A stretch of 64,000 nucleotides of DNA from Pelagibius sp. CAU 1746 (GTDB taxonomy: Bacteria > Pseudomonadota > Alphaproteobacteria > Kiloniellales > Kiloniellaceae): contig NZ_JBDOQT010000001.1 of the NCBI RefSeq assembly GCF_039839785.1, positions 744,001 to 808,000 of the forward strand. The letters run 5' to 3'. A program made the translations under genes and the position numbers. The notes under the pieces were generated by a model that worked only from the letters and a program-made list of their open reading frames with translations, ran no database searches and was not told the origin of the DNA. Shown here piece by piece: positions 44,881 to 55,589 of this stretch. How positions within the stretch are numbered: the stretch's first letter is position 1; each line of letters opens with the position of its first letter.

Positions 44881-45819
44881 TCAGCCTTTCTTTTCCAGAT
44901 TGACCAGCGCCACGCCGGCGGCCGTCACCACCATGCCGGTCAGCGCCAGGGGACCGAAGGTCTCTCCGAACAGCGGCCAGGCGAGCAGGGCGGTGACCGG
45001 CGGCACCAGGAAGAACAGGCTGGAGACGCGGGCCGCCTCGCCGCGTTGGATCAGCCAATAGAGCAGCATGACCGCGCCCAAGGACAGCACCAGGGTCAGC
45101 CAGGCCAGGGCGAAGGCGAATTCGCCGCTCCAAGTCACCCGCCCGTCTTCGAAGAGCAGCACGCCGAGGCCGCAGGCCAGCGCGGCGGCGGCATACTGGA
45201 TCACCGAACCGCTGCGCAGCGGCACCGTGCCGCAAAACCGTTTCTGGTAGAGCGTTGCCAAGGTGATGCCGCAGAGCCCCAGCAGACAGAGCATCACGCC
45301 GCCCGGGGTGCCGTAGCCGGCCTCCAGCTTGCGCCAGACCACCAGCGTGACGCCGGCGATGGCCAGCAGCAGGCCCAGCCACTGCCGACGCGTCACCTTT
45401 TCGCCCAGCAGCGGGCCTGCCAGCGCGGCCACCAGCACCGGCTGGGTGCCGACGATCAAGGCGGAGATCCCGGCTTCCACCCCCAGGGAGATGGCGGAGA
45501 AGACGCCGCCCAGGTAGACCGCGTGCAGCAGCACCCCGGCGACGCAGAGATGCAGGGCCTGGCCCGGACTGCGCGGCCAGGGCGCGCGGGTGGCCAGGGC
45601 GAGGCAGAGCAGCAGCAGGGCCGCGAGCGCGAAGCGCAGGGTCAGGAAGGTCAGCGGTTCGGCATCCGGCAGGCCCAGCTTGGCGCCGATGAAGCCGGTA
45701 CTCCACAGCACGACGAAGAGCCCCGAGGCGGCGAGGCCGTGCAACTCGCCACGCGGTCCGCCCGGGCCGGGGCGCTTGCGCGCCGCGGTGGCGGGATCTG
45801 TCTGGGCTTTCTCGGTCAT
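44881..45819 (-). CDS. DMT-superfamily (EamA) transporter
   Basis: 312-residue drug/metabolite transporter with ten predicted helices in two EamA repeats. The first opens 'LAASGLFVVLWSTGFIGAKL'; the second contains 'LSLGAVMLLYWLIQRGEAAR' and ends 'LTGMVVTAAGVALVNLEKKG'. The Lys/Arg-rich first 20 residues are cytoplasmic. The substrate is unknown; metabolite efflux is usual. The ATG at 45819 follows a weak AAGGG site. The PPOX-family gene lies upstream on the same strand, but a large hairpin separates them. Confidence 0.9.
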   Translation of the reverse strand: MTEKAQTDPATAARKRPGPGGPRGELHGLAASGLFVVLWSTGFIGAKLGLPDAEPLTFLTLRFALAALLLLCLALATRAPWPRSPGQALHLCVAGVLLHAVYLGGVFSAISLGVEAGISALIVGTQPVLVAALAGPLLGEKVTRRQWLGLLLAIAGVTLVVWRKLEAGYGTPGGVMLCLLGLCGITLATLYQKRFCGTVPLRSGSVIQYAAAALACGLGVLLFEDGRVTWSGEFAFALAWLTLVLSLGAVMLLYWLIQRGEAARVSSLFFLVPPVTALLAWPLFGETFGPLALTGMVVTAAGVALVNLEKKG

Positions 45820-45890
45820 ACCCGCTGATAACCCTTGGCGCGTGCTGCGGCAATCGCGCTTCCCGCAAGGGTGAGGCGGGAGAATTGCGA

Positions 45891-45934
45891 CTTCATGCTG
45901 AGGCGGCGCGTCAGCGCCGTCTCGACGCATGAAG
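45891..45934. other. Large hairpin between the PPOX and EamA genes
   Basis: Outer arms 'cttcatgc' (45891-45898) and 'gcatgaag' (45927-45934) plus inner arms 'ggcggcgc' (45902-45909) and 'gcgccgtc' (45914-45921, one G-U pair) with a GTCA loop. It begins 8 bases after the PPOX stop codon in transcription order. No T run follows, so it may be a Rho-assisted terminator, an mRNA stabiliser or an EamA leader structure. Confidence 0.4.
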
Positions 45935-45941
45935 CCGCCGC

Positions 45942-46607
45942 TCAGCCGATGCTGATCAGTCCCAGGTTCTCCGGCTGCGCGATCCCCGCTTTCAGGTCCG
46001 GATTGTCGCGCGGCGCGCCGATGACCGTCGCGGTCGGTACCACGCCGGCCCAGACGCCCAGGTCCAGGTCCTCCGGCTCGTCGTTGGCGCCGCCGTCGCG
46101 CACCTTGGCGGCGACCTCCTCCAGCTTCAGGGAGACCACGGTGGTGGCCTTCAGCTCCTGCGCCGTCGGCGGCTTTAGCTCGGGCCAGCGCCCGGGGACG
46201 ATGCGCTCCATCATGTCCTCCAGCGCCACCAGCTTCTCCAGCGGATCCTCGACCACCTCGGCCTCGCCGAAGGCCATGACCGAGCGGTAGTTCACCGAGG
46301 TGTGGAAGCCCGAGCGCGCCAGCACCAGGCCGTCCATCAATGACACGGTGAAGCAGACGCGTGGTCCGGCCTTCAGGTGGCGCAGCATCCTGCTGGCCGA
46401 GGAGCCGTGCCAGTAGACGCGGTCCTCCTTGCGCCAATAGGCGGTCGGCGTCACGTAGGGCTGGCCGTCGATGACGTAGCCGACATGGCACAGCAGGCCG
46501 GCGTCGAGGATGGCGTGGACCGTCTCGCGGTCATAGCGGGCGCGCTCGCGGGACCGCTTGATACGGGTATGGTCGGTCGGTGGAAAGTCCAGGCTGGGCG
46601 TCGTCAT
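45942..46607 (-). CDS. Pyridoxamine 5'-phosphate oxidase-like FMN-binding protein
   Basis: 221-residue split-beta-barrel protein of the PPOX-like family. The strand pattern 'LLCHVGYVIDGQPYVTPTAY', 'VYWHGSSASRMLRHLKAGPR' and 'SVNYRSVMAFGEAEVVEDPL' matches the group often annotated as flavin-nucleotide-binding protein or nitroimidazole-resistance protein. It may use FMN, F420-like or heme cofactors; true pyridoxamine oxidase activity is unlikely. It is divergent from a PdxR-type MocR regulator (46721), a common pairing, and is its probable target. Confidence 0.85.
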   Translation of the reverse strand: MTTPSLDFPPTDHTRIKRSRERARYDRETVHAILDAGLLCHVGYVIDGQPYVTPTAYWRKEDRVYWHGSSASRMLRHLKAGPRVCFTVSLMDGLVLARSGFHTSVNYRSVMAFGEAEVVEDPLEKLVALEDMMERIVPGRWPELKPPTAQELKATTVVSLKLEEVAAKVRDGGANDEPEDLDLGVWAGVVPTATVIGAPRDNPDLKAGIAQPENLGLISIG

Positions 46608-46720
46608 GGTCGGGTCCGGAGCGGTCTTTTCGGTGGTACGGCGGGCAAGCTAGGGCCATAGTGGTTCGGTAAAAAGATCCGCTTTCTGATTTTTTGCAGT
46701 ACCGCTTCAGGATCCCCGCC

Positions 46721-48307
46721 ATGACCGCCCGCCCGGCATACGCTCACGGGAAAGCGGCGCCGCTGCCCGGCCGCCGCCGCACGCCTCTCTTGTCCCTGGC
46801 GCTGGACCGGGGCTCGGCCACCGCCCTGCAGCAGCAGCTCTACGGCCAGCTGCGCGAGGTGATCCTCGCCGGCGGCCTGGCGCCGGGCAGCCGCCTGCCC
46901 TCCAGCCGCGCCCTGGCGGCGGAGCTCGGCTGCTCGCGCAACACCGTGGTCAGCGCCTTCGACCAGCTCTTGAGCGAGGGCTACCTGGAAGGCCAGGCCG
47001 GCTCCGGCACCTTCGTCTGCCGGGTGCTGCCGGAAGACCTTTTGGGCCTGGCCCCGGCGCGGCCGCAAAAAGGCGAGGTCGCGGTCCGGACGGAAGATCC
47101 CGAAACCCTGCTCTCGGCGCGCGGGAGCGCCCTCACCGCGCTGCGACGCCGCCGTCACGGGCCGGAGCGCGCCTTCCTGCCGGGCATTCCGGAGACCTTG
47201 GAGTTCCCCTTCGGCATCTGGACGCGGCTGCATGGCCGCCTCTGGCGCCATCCCTCGGCCAGCCTGCTGCGCCTCGGCACGCCCGCCGGGCTCCAGGCCC
47301 TGCGCGAGGCCATCGCCCGCTACCTCGCCACTTTCCGCGGCATGACCTGCGACTGGCGCCAGGTGATCGTCACCACGGGCGCGCAGCAGGCGCTCGACAT
47401 GATGATCCAATTGCTGCTGGAGCCGGGCGACAAGGTGTGGATCGAGGAGCCCGGCTACCCCGGCATCCGCGGCCCGCTGATCGCCGCCGCCGCCGACGCG
47501 GTGCCGGTCCCCTTGGACGGTGAAGGCCTGATGGTCTCGCAAGGGCGGCGGTGTGCGCCGGGCGCCCGCGCGGCCATCGTCACCCCGACCCATCACTATC
47601 CCCTGGGCACCACCATGTCGCTGGCCCGCCGCCTGGAGCTGCTGGAATGGGCGCGCGCGGCCGGCGCCTGGATCCTGGAGGACGACTACGACAGCGAGTA
47701 CCGCTACGCGGGGCGGCCCCTGGCTTCGCTCTTCAGTCTCGCGGCCAGCCGTCAAGAAGGGGGGCGTGAAGAGGCGGCGCGGGTGATCTACGTCGGCTCC
47801 TTCTCCAAGGTGCTCTTCCCCTCCATCCGCATCGGCTATCTGGTGGTGCCGGAGAGCCTGGTCGACGCGGCCAGCGCGGCGCAGAGCGCGCTGGGCACCC
47901 AGCCGACGGTGGTGCTGCAGCCGGTGCTCGCCGCCTTCATCGAGGAAGGCCACTTCGCCACCCACGTGCGCCGCATGCGCCGGCTCTACGCCGCGCGGCA
48001 AGAGGCGCTGGTGGCGGCGGCGCAGCGCCACCTGGACGGTCTGCTGCAGGTGCCGGCCGACGACGCCGGCCTGCACCTCATGGCCTGGCCGACGCCGGAA
48101 CTGTCACGGCGCCTCGACGACCAGCGCTGTGCGGCGAAGGCGGCCGAGGCCGGCGTCGCCGTGTCGCCGCTCAGCGACTACTTCATGGGGAAGCCGGCCA
48201 GGGGGAGTCGGAGTCAGGGCCTGCTGCTCGGCTACGCCGCGGTGCCGGAAGGCGAGATCGAGCGTGGCGCTAGGCGGTTGGGCGAGGCGCTGCGGGGCGC
48301 AAACTGA
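46721..48307 (+). CDS. MocR/PdxR-type GntR regulator with aminotransferase domain
   Basis: 528-residue chimeric regulator. The N-terminal GntR winged helix ('ALQQQLYGQLREVILAGGLA', 'LPSSRALAAELGCSRNTVVS', 'LSEGYLEGQAGSGTFVCR') spans about 30-105. A linker and a fold-type I aminotransferase-like domain follow, with 'EEPGYPGIRGPLIAAAADAV', 'LEDDYDSEYRY' and the PLP lysine in 'YVGSFSKVLFPSIRIGYL'. Such proteins sense PLP and activate vitamin B6 or amine-metabolism genes. ATG 46721 is used rather than an upstream TTG. It shares a 113-base divergent region with the PPOX-like gene. Confidence 0.9.
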   Translation: MTARPAYAHGKAAPLPGRRRTPLLSLALDRGSATALQQQLYGQLREVILAGGLAPGSRLPSSRALAAELGCSRNTVVSAFDQLLSEGYLEGQAGSGTFVCRVLPEDLLGLAPARPQKGEVAVRTEDPETLLSARGSALTALRRRRHGPERAFLPGIPETLEFPFGIWTRLHGRLWRHPSASLLRLGTPAGLQALREAIARYLATFRGMTCDWRQVIVTTGAQQALDMMIQLLLEPGDKVWIEEPGYPGIRGPLIAAAADAVPVPLDGEGLMVSQGRRCAPGARAAIVTPTHHYPLGTTMSLARRLELLEWARAAGAWILEDDYDSEYRYAGRPLASLFSLAASRQEGGREEAARVIYVGSFSKVLFPSIRIGYLVVPESLVDAASAAQSALGTQPTVVLQPVLAAFIEEGHFATHVRRMRRLYAARQEALVAAAQRHLDGLLQVPADDAGLHLMAWPTPELSRRLDDQRCAAKAAEAGVAVSPLSDYFMGKPARGSRSQGLLLGYAAVPEGEIERGARRLGEALRGAN

Positions 48308-48308
48308 A

Positions 48309-49010
48309 TCAGATCGTCCCGATGGCGCGCTTGGAGAGTTTGCGGCGGTAGGCTTCGCGGTCGTCGACGGTTTTTACTTGGGCGAGGAAATCCAGCAGCA
48401 CCTGCTGCGGCGGCAGCTCACCGCAAAGGAACACCTCGACGATGGTGTCGACGGAATCCGGCTCGCGCTTCACGCTGGCGTAGTCGACCAGCAGGAAGCC
48501 GACGCGCGCGACGAAGCAGCGGTCGAGAAGAGTGACTTCCTCAGTGACGGCGTAGAAGCCCTGGGTGTGGCTGTCGCCGTTCTGGAAACGGTAGATGGGG
48601 CCGAGGGCCCGCGCGTCTTCCCGCCGCGCCGAGAGGCGGTCGCCGGCGAAGGCCTCGAAGAAGCCCTGGTGGCGCAGGCTGCGCGAGGTCTTGGCGCTGA
48701 AGTGGCCGAAGATCACGCGGGAGCTGCGCAGGTAGCCTTTGACCTTGTGGAACGCGTAGATGTTCTCGAAGACTTGGCCTTCGCCGACGCGCTCGCTGAC
48801 GGCGTTGATCTCCAGCGGGCTGTCCAGCGGCAGGGTCAGGTCGGTCTCCGCCAGGTCGATGGCCTGGGACTCCCGCGGGAAGTTGATCGGCCGGCCGCTG
48901 CCGTCGTCCGGCGCTTCGCCGGCGCAGGCCGCCAGGGCCAGCGCCGCCGCCAGGACGGCCAGCCTGCCTGTCGCTCCCCGCCGGGACGTTCTCGCGCCGC
49001 GCTTTTCCAC
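48309..49010 (-). CDS. Uncharacterised lipoprotein
   Basis: 233-residue exported protein with a lipobox ('ALAAC', Cys29) after a basic, Arg-rich start. I recognise no domain. The mature part begins Ser/Gly/Asp-rich, then contains 'INFPRESQAIDLAETDLTLP', 'YAFHKVKGYLRSSRVIFGHF' and 'FLLVDYASVKREPDSVDTIV', with two further cysteines ('LLDRCFV', 'EVFLCGE') that could form a disulfide. It is convergent with the MocR gene, with one base between stop codons. It lies beyond the acs terminator. Confidence 0.75.
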   Translation of the reverse strand: MEKRGARTSRRGATGRLAVLAAALALAACAGEAPDDGSGRPINFPRESQAIDLAETDLTLPLDSPLEINAVSERVGEGQVFENIYAFHKVKGYLRSSRVIFGHFSAKTSRSLRHQGFFEAFAGDRLSARREDARALGPIYRFQNGDSHTQGFYAVTEEVTLLDRCFVARVGFLLVDYASVKREPDSVDTIVEVFLCGELPPQQVLLDFLAQVKTVDDREAYRRKLSKRAIGTI

Positions 49011-49087
49011 CAGACTTTCCCCTTCCCAAAGGCGGTAGGGAGGTTAGCAAAGCCCCCCGCGGCTGGAAACGGGAAGCGGGCAAAGAA

Positions 49088-49118
49088 AAAGCCGGCCCCT
49101 GCATGAGGGGCCGGCTTT
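49088..49118 (-). terminator. Intrinsic terminator of acs
   Basis: Perfect 13-bp stem 'aaagccggcccct' (49088-49100) with 'aggggccggcttt' (49106-49118). On the minus strand it ends in TTTTTC, 27 bases after the acs stop. The symmetric A/T flanks could also work for plus-strand transcripts. Confidence 0.88.
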
Positions 49119-49144
49119 CGTTCCTGCCGCGATGGCGGAAGCGG

Positions 49145-51088
<1,944 letters not shown>

Positions 51089-51218
51089 GGAACGACCGGC
51101 CTCCCTGCTAGGTTCGAAAAGACTGGACGGCCTGCTGCCCTTCTGCCGTCTTCTTGGACTTGCCGCGATTATTTCCGCAACGGCCCTTGAAAACAAGGCC
51201 TTGCCAGCCGTCCAGGCC

Positions 51219-51608
51219 TTAAGAGCGGTCCGGCGCCTTGCCCAGGCCCTGGAAGCGCAGCAGCCCGTCCGGGTCCCGGGTGACCGCGGCCGGCTGCAGC
51301 TTGGCCCCCAGGCAGGGGCCGACCAGGCAGGTGCCGTCCTCCAGCCGGAATTCCGCGCCGTGGGTGGCGCAGAGGATGTTGCCGCTGGCCTCGCTGACAA
51401 AGCGGCCGCCGGAGCCGTCGAAGCCGCCCCAGTCCAGCGGCGTGCCCTGGTGGGGGCAGGCGTTGACGTAGGCATAGGCGGCCTCGCCCTCGCGCACGAC
51501 GAAGAGCGACAGGGCTTGCGCCCCGGCGCCGATCTCGAAGCCGCGGCCCTCGCCGTCCTCGATCTCCTCGAGACGGCAGAGCGCGGTGCCGGCCAAGGGG
51601 TGGCTCAT
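51219..51608 (-). CDS. Rieske [2Fe-2S] protein
   Basis: 129-residue soluble Rieske domain protein. The cluster ligands are in '[13 protein letters not shown]' (Cys-x-His) and '[15 protein letters not shown]' (Cys-x2-His). The fold resembles nitrite-reductase small-subunit/ferredoxin-type Rieske proteins, with no membrane anchor. Its redox partner is unknown. It lies 27 bases after the EVE-domain gene on the same strand and may be the last gene of the tsaD-gpsA-yciI-EVE run. Confidence 0.9.
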   Translation of the reverse strand: MSHPLAGTALCRLEEIEDGEGRGFEIGAGAQALSLFVVREGEAAYAYVNACPHQGTPLDWGGFDGSGGRFVSEASGNILCATHGAEFRLEDGTCLVGPCLGAKLQPAAVTRDPDGLLRFQGLGKAPDRS

Positions 51609-51635
51609 TGGGGTGGATGGGTCATCGGGGGAAGC

Positions 51636-52052
51636 TTACTTTTGCGGGGTCTTGCCCATCTTGCAGATCAGCGCCCACTCCGCCTTGCCGACCGGCAGCA
51701 CGGAAAGGCGCGACTGGCGCACCAGGGCCAGGTCCTGCAGGCGCGGCTCGGCCTTGATCTGCGCCAGGGTCACCGGCTCGACGAAGGGGCGCACCGCCTT
51801 CACGTCGACCATGCCGAAGCGTCCGCTCTCGTCGGTCGGGTCCGGGTAGTAGAGCTTCACCACCTCGACGATGCCGACGATGCGTTTCTCGTTCACCGAA
51901 TGATAGAAGAAGGCGAGGTCGCCCAGTTCCATGGCCTTCATGTTGTTGGAGGCCTGATAGTTGCGCACCCCGTCCCAGCCGGTGGTCTTGGCCTTCACCT
52001 GGTCGTCCCAGGACCAGGTGCCGGGTTCCGACTTCATCAACCAGTAGGCCAT
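51636..52052 (-). CDS. EVE domain protein
   Basis: 138-residue protein made of one EVE domain (PUA/YTH-like fold): 'WLMKSEPGTWSWDDQV', 'GWDGVRNYQASNNMKAM', 'FFYHSVNEKRIVGIVEV' and the terminal 'LSVLPVGKAEWALI'. EVE domains recognise modified bases in RNA or DNA; the free-standing bacterial version sits near tsaD/yciI in many alphaproteobacteria. The start codon overlaps the stop of the YciI gene by one base (TGATG), so translation is coupled. Confidence 0.92.
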   Translation of the reverse strand: MAYWLMKSEPGTWSWDDQVKAKTTGWDGVRNYQASNNMKAMELGDLAFFYHSVNEKRIVGIVEVVKLYYPDPTDESGRFGMVDVKAVRPFVEPVTLAQIKAEPRLQDLALVRQSRLSVLPVGKAEWALICKMGKTPQK

Positions 52053-52330
52053 CAGGGCAGCACCTTCTTGTAGGCGTTGATGGTCACGCTCTCGAAGAGG
52101 CCGGCCTTGGCGTAAGGGTCCGACGCGGCAAAGGCCTCGGCCTCGGCGCGGTCGGCGGCTTCGATCACCAGCATGCTGCCCAGCACGGCGTCGCCCGCGT
52201 CGCTGGTCATGGGCCCGGCGATGACGATCTGATCCAGCTTGCTCTTCAGGTAGTCGAGGTGCGCCGGGCGGTTGTCGGCGCGGACCTGGCCGTGCCCTGG
52301 CTTGTCGAGGCAATAGAGAATGAAATTCAT
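52052..52330 (-). CDS. YciI-like protein
   Basis: 92-residue ferredoxin-like-fold protein with the YciI motifs 'RPAHLDYLKS', 'VIAGPMTSD', 'GSMLVIEAADRAEAEAFAAS' and 'DPYAKAGLFESVTINAYKKV'. The His-Asp pair ('AHLDYL', 'SDPYAKAGLF') is the proposed active site. The family includes a dehalogenase/chlorohydrolase, but housekeeping members have no known reaction. It lies between gpsA and the EVE gene. Confidence 0.92.
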   Translation of the reverse strand: MNFILYCLDKPGHGQVRADNRPAHLDYLKSKLDQIVIAGPMTSDAGDAVLGSMLVIEAADRAEAEAFAASDPYAKAGLFESVTINAYKKVLP

Positions 52331-52397
52331 GGCAGGCTCTCCCCGGAACGCCAAGAGGTGTGATGTTGAACCGCGGGGCTCGCGGCGGCGCGCGACA

Positions 52398-53450
52398 CTA
52401 TGCCGAAAAGCCCTCGGCCTTGAAAGGCCGCGCCAGCAGGGCGGCGATGGTCTCGTCCAACGCGGCGCCGTGGTTGACCACGGCGTCCACCGCCGCGCAG
52501 ATCGGCAGCTCCACATCGAAGGTCCGGGCCATGGCCAAGGTCGCGGCGGCCGAGAAGCGGCCCTCCACCACACCCCGGCTGGCTGCTATCGCGGCCGCCA
52601 CGTCGTCGCCGCGGCCCAGCGCCACGCCGAAGCTGTAGTTGCGCGACTGGGTCGCCGTGCAGGTCAGCGTCAGGTCGCCCAGGCCGGCCAGGCCCATCAG
52701 CGTCTCCGGTTTGCCGCCGCGCGCCAGCACCAGGCGCGACATCTCGGCCAGGCCACGGGTGATCAGCGCGGCGCGCGCGTTGTCGCCCAGCGCCCGCCCG
52801 GCGACGATGCCGCAGGCGATGGCCAGCACGTTCTTCACCGCCCCGGCGATCTCGGCGCCCAGCGGGTCGTCGGAAAGGTAGGGGCGGAAGCTGCGGCTGC
52901 CCAGCGTCACCGCCAGGCGCGCGGCGAGGTCCCGGTCCCCGCTGGCCAGGGTCACGGCGGTGGGCAGGCCGCGGGCCACCTCGGCGGCGAAGGTCGGGCC
53001 GGAAAGCACCGCCAGGGGCCGTCCGGGCAGAACCTCGGCGGCGACTTCGGTCATCAGCTTGCCGCTCTCCGCCTCGATGCCCTTGGCGCAGAGCACCACC
53101 GGCACGTCGGGCTGCAGCACGCCCGCCAGTTCCCCGGCGACCTCGCGCAGCGCCTGGGCCGGCACCACCAGTAGGCAGAGCCCGGCGGCCGCCAGGTCGG
53201 CAAGGCTGTCGGTCGCCTCGATCGCCTCGGCCAAGGGAATGCCCGGCAGGTAGGCTGGATTCTCGTGGCGTGCGTTCAAGGTGGCGACCAGTTCGGCATC
53301 GCGGCCCCACAGCAGCACGCGGTCGCCGCTGTTCTTCTGCGGGCCGCAGCAGACGTGCGCCAGGGCGCTGCCCCAGGCGCCGGCGCCCACGACGGCGATG
53401 GTCAGGGGGGCGATGGTCAGGGGGGCGGCCGTGAGCGGCGCTTCAGCCAT
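52398..53450 (-). CDS. gpsA: Glycerol-3-phosphate dehydrogenase [NAD(P)+] GpsA
   Basis: 350-residue biosynthetic enzyme making sn-glycerol-3-phosphate for phospholipids. The cofactor motif is '[19 protein letters not shown]'. The catalytic Lys lies in '[18 protein letters not shown]', and '[14 protein letters not shown]' and '[20 protein letters not shown]' are signatures. The first 18 residues contain a short reiteration (APLT-A/I three times) encoded by 15-bp repeats, just before the first strand. The ATG overlaps the end of tsaD by 8 bases. Confidence 0.96.
   Translation of the reverse strand: MAEAPLTAAPLTIAPLTIAVVGAGAWGSALAHVCCGPQKNSGDRVLLWGRDAELVATLNARHENPAYLPGIPLAEAIEATDSLADLAAAGLCLLVVPAQALREVAGELAGVLQPDVPVVLCAKGIEAESGKLMTEVAAEVLPGRPLAVLSGPTFAAEVARGLPTAVTLASGDRDLAARLAVTLGSRSFRPYLSDDPLGAEIAGAVKNVLAIACGIVAGRALGDNARAALITRGLAEMSRLVLARGGKPETLMGLAGLGDLTLTCTATQSRNYSFGVALGRGDDVAAAIAASRGVVEGRFSAAATLAMARTFDVELPICAAVDAVVNHGAALDETIAALLARPFKAEGFSA
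53396..53440. repeat. 15-bp tandem repeat in the 5' end of gpsA
   Basis: 'cgatggtcagggggg' occurs at 53396-53410 and 53411-53425, followed by a degenerate third copy (53426-53440). It is in frame with gpsA and encodes the reiterated N-terminal pentapeptide. Confidence 0.9.
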
Positions 53451-54531
53451 GCGCGCTCAGGCTCTCCAGCGGCCAGCGCGGACGCGCCGCGAAGTCGAGG
53501 GGGTCGGTGAGTCCCAAGGCCAGGCGCTCGACCCCGGCCCAGGCGATCATCGCCGCGTTGTCGGTGCAGAGCTTCGGCGGCGGCGCCACCAGGCGGCTGC
53601 CGGCCGCGGCGGCGACACTCTCCAGGCGCGCGCGCAGGCTGCGGTTGGCGGCGACGCCGCCGGCCACCACCAGTGGTCCGGCGGTGCCGTAGTCCTGCTG
53701 GAATGTTTCCAACGCCTTGGTGCAGCGCTCGGCCAGGATGTCGCCGGCCGCGGCCTGGAAGGAGGCGGCGAGATCGGCGCGGGTCTGATCGTTCCCGCCG
53801 CCGCCCAGCACGCCGGCCTTTTCGGCGGCGTGGCGCAGGGCGGTCTTGAGGCCCGAGAAGGAGAAGTCGAGCCCAGGGCGCCCCAGCATGGGGCGCGGCA
53901 GGTCGAAGGCTTCCGGGTTGCCGTACTCGGCCGCCTGCTCCACCGCCGGGCCGCCGGGATAGCCGAGGCCCAGCAGCTTCGCCGTCTTGTCGAAGGCCTC
54001 GCCCAGGGCGTCGTCGATGGTGCCGCCCAGGCGGCGGTAGCGGCCGACCCCCTCCACCGCCAGAAGCTGACAGTGGCCGCCGGAGACCAGCAGCAGCAGG
54101 TAGGGGAAGCCGATGCCGTCGCTGAGGCGCACGCTCAGCGCGTGGCCCTCCAGGTGGTTCACCGCCAGGAAGGGCTTCTCCCAGGCCAGGGCGATGGCCT
54201 TGGCGGTCATGACCCCGACGAAGACGCCGCCGATGAGGCCGGGCCCCGCCGTGGCGGCGATGCCGTCCAGTTCGGCAAAGGTCAGGCCGGCCTGCTCCAT
54301 GGCCTCTTCGACCAGGCGGTCGATGTGGTCCATGTGGCTGCGCGCGGCGATCTCCGGCACCACGCCGCCGTAGGGGCGGTGCTCGTCGAGCTGCGACAGC
54401 ACCAGGTTGGACCTGATTTCGCCGGGGGCCGCGCCGGCGCCGCTGACCACCGCGGCGGCGGTTTCGTCGCAGGAGGTCTCGATGCCCAGGACCACGAGGT
54501 TTTCAGGCAAATCTTCGGACGGCTTCGTCAT
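53443..54531 (-). CDS. tsaD: tRNA t6A37 threonylcarbamoyltransferase TsaD
   Basis: 362-residue ASKHA-fold enzyme transferring threonylcarbamoyl to A37 of ANN-decoding tRNAs, working with TsaB/TsaE. Motifs are '[17 protein letters not shown]', the metal-binding histidines in '[19 protein letters not shown]', '[20 protein letters not shown]', '[13 protein letters not shown]' and '[15 protein letters not shown]'. First gene of the minus-strand run tsaD-gpsA-yciI-EVE; divergent from hemC across 93 bases. Confidence 0.97.
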   Translation of the reverse strand: MTKPSEDLPENLVVLGIETSCDETAAAVVSGAGAAPGEIRSNLVLSQLDEHRPYGGVVPEIAARSHMDHIDRLVEEAMEQAGLTFAELDGIAATAGPGLIGGVFVGVMTAKAIALAWEKPFLAVNHLEGHALSVRLSDGIGFPYLLLLVSGGHCQLLAVEGVGRYRRLGGTIDDALGEAFDKTAKLLGLGYPGGPAVEQAAEYGNPEAFDLPRPMLGRPGLDFSFSGLKTALRHAAEKAGVLGGGGNDQTRADLAASFQAAAGDILAERCTKALETFQQDYGTAGPLVVAGGVAANRSLRARLESVAAAAGSRLVAPPPKLCTDNAAMIAWAGVERLALGLTDPLDFAARPRWPLESLSAHG

Positions 54532-54624
54532 GGCGTGCGGACATTACTGCCTCGATGGCGAAATGGCTATGGCCGCGAGCAGGGCGGTTTTCTTCCCCGC
54601 GCGCATGCTCTAAAGCATAGCGCC

Positions 54625-55575
54625 ATGAGCAAGGAACCTCTTCTGCGCCTCGGCACCCGAGGCTCGCCGCTGGCCCTGGCCCAGGCCCATGAAGTGCGCC
54701 GCCGCCTGGGCGAGGCCCATCCCGAGCTGGCCGGCGAGAGCGCCGTCGCCGTCGTCGCCATCAAGACCACCGGCGACAAGATCCAGGACCGCGCCCTTTC
54801 GGAGATCGGCGGCAAGGGCCTCTTCACCAAGGAGATCGAAGAGGGGCTGCTGGCGGGAGAGATCGACGCCGCCGTGCATTCCATGAAGGATGTGCCGACC
54901 TGGCTGCCCGACGGCCTGACGGTCGAGCATATGCTGCCGCGCGAGGATGTGCGCGACGCCTTCTTCTCGCCGCACGGGCCGCGCCTTTCCGACCTGCCGC
55001 TGGGTGCGGTGGTGGGCAGCGCCTCGCTGCGCCGGCAGGCGCAGATTCTCGCCGCGCGTCCCGACCTGAAGGTCGTGAACTTCCGCGGCAACGTGGCGAC
55101 GCGCCTGCGCAAGCTGGCGGCGGGCGAGGTCGATGCGACGCTGCTCGCGGTGGCCGGACTGAAACGCCTGGGCGAGGCCGACAAGATCACCGGCGCGCTG
55201 GAGCCGGAAGAAATGCTGCCGGCGGTCGGTCAAGGCGCCATCGGCCTGGAAATCCGTGCCGACGACGCGCGCGCGCGGGCCTGGCTCGACGCCATCTCCT
55301 GTGCCGAGACCACCGCGCGGGTGACGGCGGAGCGCGCCTTCCTGGCGGAACTGGACGGCTCCTGCAAGACGCCGATCGCCGGCCTGGCGGAGCTGGGCGA
55401 CGGCGGCAAGACCCTGCGCCTGCGCGGCCTCGTCGCTCTGCCGGACGGCACCAAGGTGCATGCCGCGGAGATCTCCGGCCCCGTGGAAAGGGCGGCCGCC
55501 CTCGGCAAGGATCTGGGCGAACGGCTGAAGGCCGCCGGGGGACCAGAGTTCTTCGCCGTCATCACGGGGCATTGA
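54625..55575 (+). CDS. hemC: Hydroxymethylbilane synthase (porphobilinogen deaminase)
   Basis: 316-residue heme-pathway enzyme that polymerises four porphobilinogens. Features are 'LRLGTRGSPLALAQAHEVRR', 'GDKIQDRALSEIGGKGLFTK', 'IDAAVHSMKDVPT', 'GSASLRRQAQI', the catalytic Asp in 'GEIDAAVHSMKD' and the dipyrromethane-anchoring Cys in 'LAELDGSCKTPIAG'. Start at 54625 (MSKEPLLRLG). Followed after 14 bases by hemD. Confidence 0.97.
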   Translation: MSKEPLLRLGTRGSPLALAQAHEVRRRLGEAHPELAGESAVAVVAIKTTGDKIQDRALSEIGGKGLFTKEIEEGLLAGEIDAAVHSMKDVPTWLPDGLTVEHMLPREDVRDAFFSPHGPRLSDLPLGAVVGSASLRRQAQILAARPDLKVVNFRGNVATRLRKLAAGEVDATLLAVAGLKRLGEADKITGALEPEEMLPAVGQGAIGLEIRADDARARAWLDAISCAETTARVTAERAFLAELDGSCKTPIAGLAELGDGGKTLRLRGLVALPDGTKVHAAEISGPVERAAALGKDLGERLKAAGGPEFFAVITGH

Positions 55576-55589
55576 GGGAAGCCGCGGGG

